A stretch of 64,000 nt of DNA from positions 1 through 64,000 of the forward strand of contig JAPCYN010000015.1 of the NCBI GenBank assembly GCA_025941565.1. The letters run 5' to 3'. The first letter of the stretch is position 1. The number at the start of each line of letters is the position of its first letter. Origin of the DNA: Legionella sp. 515359 (GTDB lineage: Bacteria; Pseudomonadota; Gammaproteobacteria; Legionellales; Legionellaceae). The notes under the pieces are model-generated. The model did no database searches and was not told where the DNA came from. It saw only the letters and a list, made by a program, of their open reading frames with translations. Both the position numbers and the translations under genes were made by a program. Below are positions 62,061-64,000 of this stretch, piece after piece.

Positions 62061-64000
62061 ATGGACTTCCCTGGCGTGACGAGCACTCAAATAGAAAATA
62101 AGCTGATAGCTGAGTCATATAAAAAATTTTATGTTCTGATTATTGCTGATTTTTTTGCAATGATCTTCTTTGCTTTACTCCTTTGGACCCAGGTTAATAA
62201 CAAGCCTCTGTTACTAATATGGGTACTGGTGATGTTTGTTTTCAATCACATACTAAGAGGTATTTTTTTAGCTCATTATTATCGGCAAAAAAAACAAGGT
62301 TTCTTGCTTCGCCCAGTTTTTTGGAAGAAATATTTTATAGTTAATAACTTCCAATCAGGGATTTTATGGGCTTTAGGTGGATTATTGTTTCTCTATATAG
62401 ACGATCCCCTTCATCGCATCGCTATTTTTGTCTATCTTATTGGTCTGCTTGGAGCGCCTGCGGCCAAGCTATTAACAATTTATAGCGCTTATATCGCGTT
62501 TATGATGCCCATTTGGTTGCTCTTGATTTTTTTATCGGTATCTATTACGCCCGAGCTTTCGTTTGTCTTGCTTATGGCGACCTGTCTTTTCGTGGTGATT
62601 GTGGTCTATGCCACCTTAGAAGGGAGTCGATTCTTAATGAAATCAATTTATCTGGAAATATACAGCTCAAATCTTTTATCTGATTTAAGACACAGTGAAG
62701 AGAATTTTCGCAATACTATTGAAAATGCGCCCATTGGCATGGCTATTGTTTCACCTGAAGGAAACTGCATCCATGCCAATCGTACATTACAAGAAATCCT
62801 GGGCTACAGTGATGAGGAGTTGCGTCATAAAAATATGTTGGAAATCACTTATGTTGATGACGTAGCTATGACTCAAGATGCCATGAATAAACTCCTTCTG
62901 GGCGAATTGCGTATTTCCCATATGGAAAAACGTTATATTCGAAAAGATGGCAGTATCATCTGGGTAATGGTCAGTGCAACCTTGATCCGTGATGAGCAGG
63001 GGGAACCGATTAATTTTATTACGCAAATGAAGGACGTAAGTGATCGCGTTCAAAATGAAGAAAAAATGCGAGAACTGAATGAGAAAACGATGGAAACCTT
63101 GAATGAGCTAAAATTACTTGAACATGATGAAAGTTTATTAAATAAATTAAATCGTTCACTGCAAATTTGCATTACCACAGAAGAGGCTTATCCTCGCATT
63201 AACTTAATTGCCCATGACTTATTTCCTGACTTAAGTGGTGGCATATCCATTTATAATCAGTCAATGAACCAAATGGAAACGGTAGTTCAGTGGGGAAGCG
63301 AACAGCTCCTGCCAAAATCATTTCTTCCCATGGATTGTTTTTCAATCCGTGAGGCGACTACTAATGTGGTTGATGACCCAAATAAATCAGTACCTTGTGC
63401 CCATTATCTGCATCCTCCTCAAGGTGGATATATGGCATTACCGCTCATGGTCCAAAATGAATTAATAGGTGTTATTCATTTGCTCGCATCAAAAGGTAAA
63501 AAGTTGACGCGACACCAACAAGATATGGCAAATTCATTCGCTAATATTGTGAAGCTTGCTATTGCCAATATTAATCTACGTGTGTCATTGAGTGAGCTGT
63601 CATTACATGATCCATTAACTGATTTATATAATCGACGTTATTTAAATGATATTTTGGCACGAGAGTTAATTCGAATTGCCCGGGAAAAAAATACATTATG
63701 CGTTGCTATGTTGGATATCGATGATTTCAAGAAATTTAATGATATATACAGTCATTTGGCTGGAGATGAAGTTCTTAAATCGATAGGGAGGTTATTAAAA
63801 GAAAGTTTCCGTGAAAGTGACGTTTCTTTTCGCTTTGGCGGCGAGGAATTTGTTGTTGTATTGTTAAATACAACATTGAACAATGCCCTAAGTAAAATGG
63901 AAGAACTCCGTGAAAAGATAAAAACCATATCCATTTATTATAAAGGCAATCCATTGCATAACATTACCATCTCAATTGGGGTAGCAGAAGCACTAAAACA
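62061..64000 (+). CDS. Diguanylate cyclase with membrane, PAS and GAF domains (truncated by window end)
   Basis: The open frame runs from ATG 62061 to the window end, about 646 residues so far. Six hydrophobic helices (about 20-200) form a membrane sensor. PAS follows (ENAPIGMAIVSPEGNCIHAN, about 215-335), then GAF (about 365-500), then GGDEF: LTDLYNRRYLNDILA, LDIDDFKKFND, and active GGEEF with an RxxD inhibitory site (RESD) five residues before it. It should make c-di-GMP and be product-inhibited. The stop codon and any EAL domain lie beyond the window. Confidence 0.92.
   Translation, partial: MDFPGVTSTQIENKLIAESYKKFYVLIIADFFAMIFFALLLWTQVNNKPLLLIWVLVMFVFNHILRGIFLAHYYRQKKQGFLLRPVFWKKYFIVNNFQSGILWALGGLLFLYIDDPLHRIAIFVYLIGLLGAPAAKLLTIYSAYIAFMMPIWLLLIFLSVSITPELSFVLLMATCLFVVIVVYATLEGSRFLMKSIYLEIYSSNLLSDLRHSEENFRNTIENAPIGMAIVSPEGNCIHANRTLQEILGYSDEELRHKNMLEITYVDDVAMTQDAMNKLLLGELRISHMEKRYIRKDGSIIWVMVSATLIRDEQGEPINFITQMKDVSDRVQNEEKMRELNEKTMETLNELKLLEHDESLLNKLNRSLQICITTEEAYPRINLIAHDLFPDLSGGISIYNQSMNQMETVVQWGSEQLLPKSFLPMDCFSIREATTNVVDDPNKSVPCAHYLHPPQGGYMALPLMVQNELIGVIHLLASKGKKLTRHQQDMANSFANIVKLAIANINLRVSLSELSLHDPLTDLYNRRYLNDILARELIRIAREKNTLCVAMLDIDDFKKFNDIYSHLAGDEVLKSIGRLLKESFRESDVSFRFGGEEFVVVLLNTTLNNALSKMEELREKIKTISIYYKGNPLHNITISIGVAEALK

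Noticed and set aside
1-64000. CRISPR array
   Set aside because: No regularly spaced direct repeats or cas genes were seen.

Overview
The window is almost certainly a Legionella chromosome, or a very close relative. It is AT-rich, carries an Lpg1974-type Legionella outer-membrane porin (41809-42846), and holds many eukaryotic-like or multidomain proteins of the kind delivered by the Dot/Icm type IV secretion system: an ankyrin protein with a protease-like head, a patatin fusion, a 1403-residue ADP-ribosyltransferase-like/zeta-kinase-like protein, a kinase-like protein and a caspase-like protein. An intracellular PHB depolymerase, an AmpG-like transporter, a secreted chitinase and the remnant of a sphingosine-1-phosphate lyase fit the same picture. 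The species cannot be named from sequence alone. No complete phage, CRISPR array, rRNA or replication origin is visible.

Layout. 1-900: decayed DNA with a palindromic repeat, a sphingosine-1-phosphate lyase fragment and an 81-bp copy of part of the bestrophin-like gene at 6114. 930-9858: helical effector-like protein, hybrid histidine kinase, SAHH-like NAD-binding protein, endA remnant, bestrophin-like channel, membrane and secreted proteins, alpha/beta hydrolase. 9998-14729: small protein and the giant multidomain protein. 14996-20136: stress and sulfide region (UspA, SQR, DUF2892, DUF302, P1B-type ATPase). 20241-23844: GH18 chitinase, LuxR solo and MFS transporter. 23916-28901: effector-like genes, then a GNAT-like gene and a ThiF-nitroreductase fusion. 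28968-33862: TM2/zinc-ribbon protein, PHB depolymerase, FixJ-type regulator. 33969-38210: four-gene export operon (TolC-like, HlyD-like, two FUSC halves). 38550-44855: HExxH protein, FAD-oxidoreductase/patatin fusion, porin, Lrp regulator, MFS. 45020-49229: tRNA-Lys(CTT) with a 4.1-kb island between 41-bp repeats of its 3' end. 49362-54078: acyl-adenylase remnant and three effector-like genes. 54098-64000: argE, alcohol dehydrogenase, secreted protein, second hybrid kinase, a large cyclodipeptide-synthase-like protein, a YdgA-family protein and a truncated diguanylate cyclase.

How the genes work together. SQR, DUF2892 and DUF302 form a plausible sulfide-handling unit. TolC, HlyD and FUSC form a tripartite exporter. 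The chitinase, LuxR and MFS genes could be a nutrient or quorum-responsive group. The GNAT-like and ThiF-nitroreductase genes look like a small-molecule tailoring pair. Two PAS-containing hybrid kinases, an orphan FixJ regulator and a PAS/GAF/GGDEF protein supply signalling. Six to eight gene fragments (S1P lyase, endA, alpha-keto-acid dehydrogenase, RND pump, amino-acid decarboxylase, acyl-adenylase and unknowns) lie between intact genes, indicating a region under active gene turnover.
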